A DNA stretch of 64,000 bases from Bacteroidales bacterium (GTDB taxonomy: Bacteria > Bacteroidota > Bacteroidia > Bacteroidales > UBA12077): contig JAEINU010000005.1 of the NCBI GenBank assembly GCA_016342685.1, positions 124,001-188,000 of the forward strand, written 5' to 3'. Below the pieces are notes generated by a model. That model did no database searches. It worked only from the letters and a program-made list of their open reading frames with translations, and had not been told where the DNA came from. Every line of letters begins with the position of its first letter. Position 1 is the stretch's first letter. The position numbers and the translations under genes were made by a program. This document shows positions 62,793 through 64,000 of this stretch, in pieces.

Positions 62793-64000
62793 TTACTTAT
62801 TAAGATATATTTTTAACTTCTTTCCAGGTTTCAAATCCGTTTCTTGATCAATATCATTTTCTTCTTTTAATTCAGCAATTGATCGACAATTAAATTTTGT
62901 TGCAATACCATATATTGTGTCTCCTTTCTGGACTGTATAAAAGATATAACGATCTGTTGTATCTCTTTGTTGTTTAGGGACATTTCTTTCGTCTTCGATC
63001 ATTTGGGCTTGCATGGGGTCAACGTATATGTCAAGTTTTTGCCCAATATTTAAATCATTCGTTGGTAAGCTGTTCCATGTTTTAATATCGTCAATAGTGC
63101 AATTGTATTTAATGGCAATCTTATGGAAATATTCTCCACGTGTAACCTCATGTATAATTTTAATTTTACCATTCGTTTCACCGGCATCAGCAACTACATC
63201 AATAAAATTTTTCTTCGGAATTGATTTATCAAAAATTGCCTTTTCGTTTCGAATAAAACTCTTGATTTTATTGTTTGGCAAAACAACTGTTGTTCCTGCC
63301 GAGATTTTAGGAATATAATCCTTCTTGTACGAAGGATTTAAAAATTGCAATGTTTCAATTGGTATATCAATTACTTCAGATATTCTTTTAAAAGAAGTCG
63401 ATTTTGTAATTTGAACTGTGTCAACATCTATATTTATAAAATCAGATCTTACAGGTTCAATGTTATGATCCTTATAGTGATTCATTACATAATTTACAGC
63501 AATAAATGCTGGAACATAACCATTTGTTTGTGCTGGCAAATATGGATGAATCTCCCAAAAATCTGTTTTTCCACCAGAACGTTCAATTGCGTTTCTTACA
63601 ACACCCGGACCACCATTGTAGGCAGCTAAGGCTAATTGCCAATCATTATAAATTCGATATAGGTATTGAAGATAACTACAAGCTGCCTCAGTTGCTTTGT
63701 AAGGATCGCAGCGCTCATCTACATATGAGTTAACCTCTAAATCGAACATGGTGCTTGTATTTAGTTTAAATTGCCATAATCCAACAGCAGCAGAAGATGA
63801 AACTGCTCTTGGGTCTAAAGCCGATTCAACAATAGCTAAATACTTTAATTCAAGAGGAAGTTGATATTTGTCGAGTTTTTCTTCAAATAGTGGAAAGTAT
63901 AATTCTGCTAAACCAATTATTTTTGCAAGGTGTTCTCTTCTTTCGATCGTGTAAACATCTATATATCTTCTAACTCGGTCGTTGTATTCTAATTCGATTG
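62793..64000 (-). CDS. LysM-containing lytic transglycosylase, MltD-like (5' end missing)
   Basis: Cleaves the glycan strands of peptidoglycan to 1,6-anhydro ends, in the periplasm. The frame is open from base 63998 to the stop at 62793 (401 visible residues), so the gene runs off the right edge; the ATG at 63749 is internal to the catalytic domain and not the start. The SLT domain is visible: catalytic Glu in YLAIVESALDPRAVSSSAAVGLWQF, then NDWQLALAAYNGGPGVVRNAI and AVNYVMNHY. Three LysM-type glycan-binding modules follow, the last two clear (HEVTRGEYFHKIAIKYNC..., YTVQKGDTIYGIATKFNC...). It is the first visible gene of an operon with the DUF4837-like lipoprotein and a small helical protein. 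Confidence 0.92.
   Translation of the reverse strand, partial: IELEYNDRVRRYIDVYTIERREHLAKIIGLAELYFPLFEEKLDKYQLPLELKYLAIVESALDPRAVSSSAAVGLWQFKLNTSTMFDLEVNSYVDERCDPYKATEAACSYLQYLYRIYNDWQLALAAYNGGPGVVRNAIERSGGKTDFWEIHPYLPAQTNGYVPAFIAVNYVMNHYKDHNIEPVRSDFINIDVDTVQITKSTSFKRISEVIDIPIETLQFLNPSYKKDYIPKISAGTTVVLPNNKIKSFIRNEKAIFDKSIPKKNFIDVVADAGETNGKIKIIHEVTRGEYFHKIAIKYNCTIDDIKTWNSLPTNDLNIGQKLDIYVDPMQAQMIEDERNVPKQQRDTTDRYIFYTVQKGDTIYGIATKFNCRSIAELKEENDIDQETDLKPGKKLKIYLNK

Noticed and set aside
63749-63749. Start of the lytic transglycosylase at ATG 63749
   Set aside because: The same frame continues without a stop to the window edge and includes the catalytic Glu segment.
1-64000. tRNA, rRNA, CRISPR, transposase, integrase or prophage genes
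   Set aside because: I looked for tRNA-like T-arms, evenly spaced direct repeats and mobile-element enzymes and found none.

Overview
The window reads as a contiguous piece of a low-GC chromosome from a Bacteroidota bacterium, probably of the Marinilabiliales/Marinifilaceae kind (lineage inferred, not proven). Grounds: type IX secretion (T9SS) type A sorting domains on three proteins, a fused LpxC/FabZ, several S46 dipeptidyl-peptidases, lipoproteins with acidic residues after the lipobox Cys, and TAnnTTTG promoter boxes. No tRNA, rRNA, CRISPR array, transposase or phage gene was seen. Both window edges cut a gene: a secreted serine protease on the left and a lytic transglycosylase on the right, whose frame stays open to base 64000.

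Layout. 1-9.3 kb: secreted protease, malic enzyme, pdxA, a CDP-glycerol-transferase-like enzyme, mqnC (futalosine menaquinone route), a penicillin-binding-like lipoprotein and sfsA. 9.4-11.5 kb: a pentapeptide-repeat protein and a membrane-anchored AraC-type regulator. 11.6-24 kb: a co-directional accessory locus made of a T9SS beta-propeller/PKD protein, a TonB-dependent receptor, a DUF4876-like surface lipoprotein, a DUF6850-like barrel protein, a second T9SS propeller protein and a membrane polyferredoxin carrying HMA-like folds. This is the least explained part and the best candidate for an undescribed system. My inference is envelope uptake plus redox handling of a metal or metal complex. 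24-34.4 kb: a peptide-degradation cluster of three S46 peptidases and one M16 peptidase. 34.6-43.5 kb: thioredoxin-like protein, TPR-PAS histidine kinase, BASS transporter, a lipoprotein, a TerB-ABCG fusion transporter and a SiaC-like protein.

43.5-53.2 kb is housekeeping: HD phosphohydrolase-lpxD-lpxC/fabZ-lpxA on the minus strand, divergent from rimP-nusA-infB on the plus strand, which has a clear promoter and a GC-rich leader hairpin. 53.2-64 kb: FKBP and cyclophilin-type prolyl isomerase lipoproteins, an ECF sigma factor with a membrane partner and a CPBP protease, a 1610-residue tandem UvrA with four ATPase domains and no UvrB-binding insert, and a lytic transglycosylase/DUF4837 operon.

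Starts were moved to an internal ATG where the longest frame opened at GTG or TTG, or inside a terminator.
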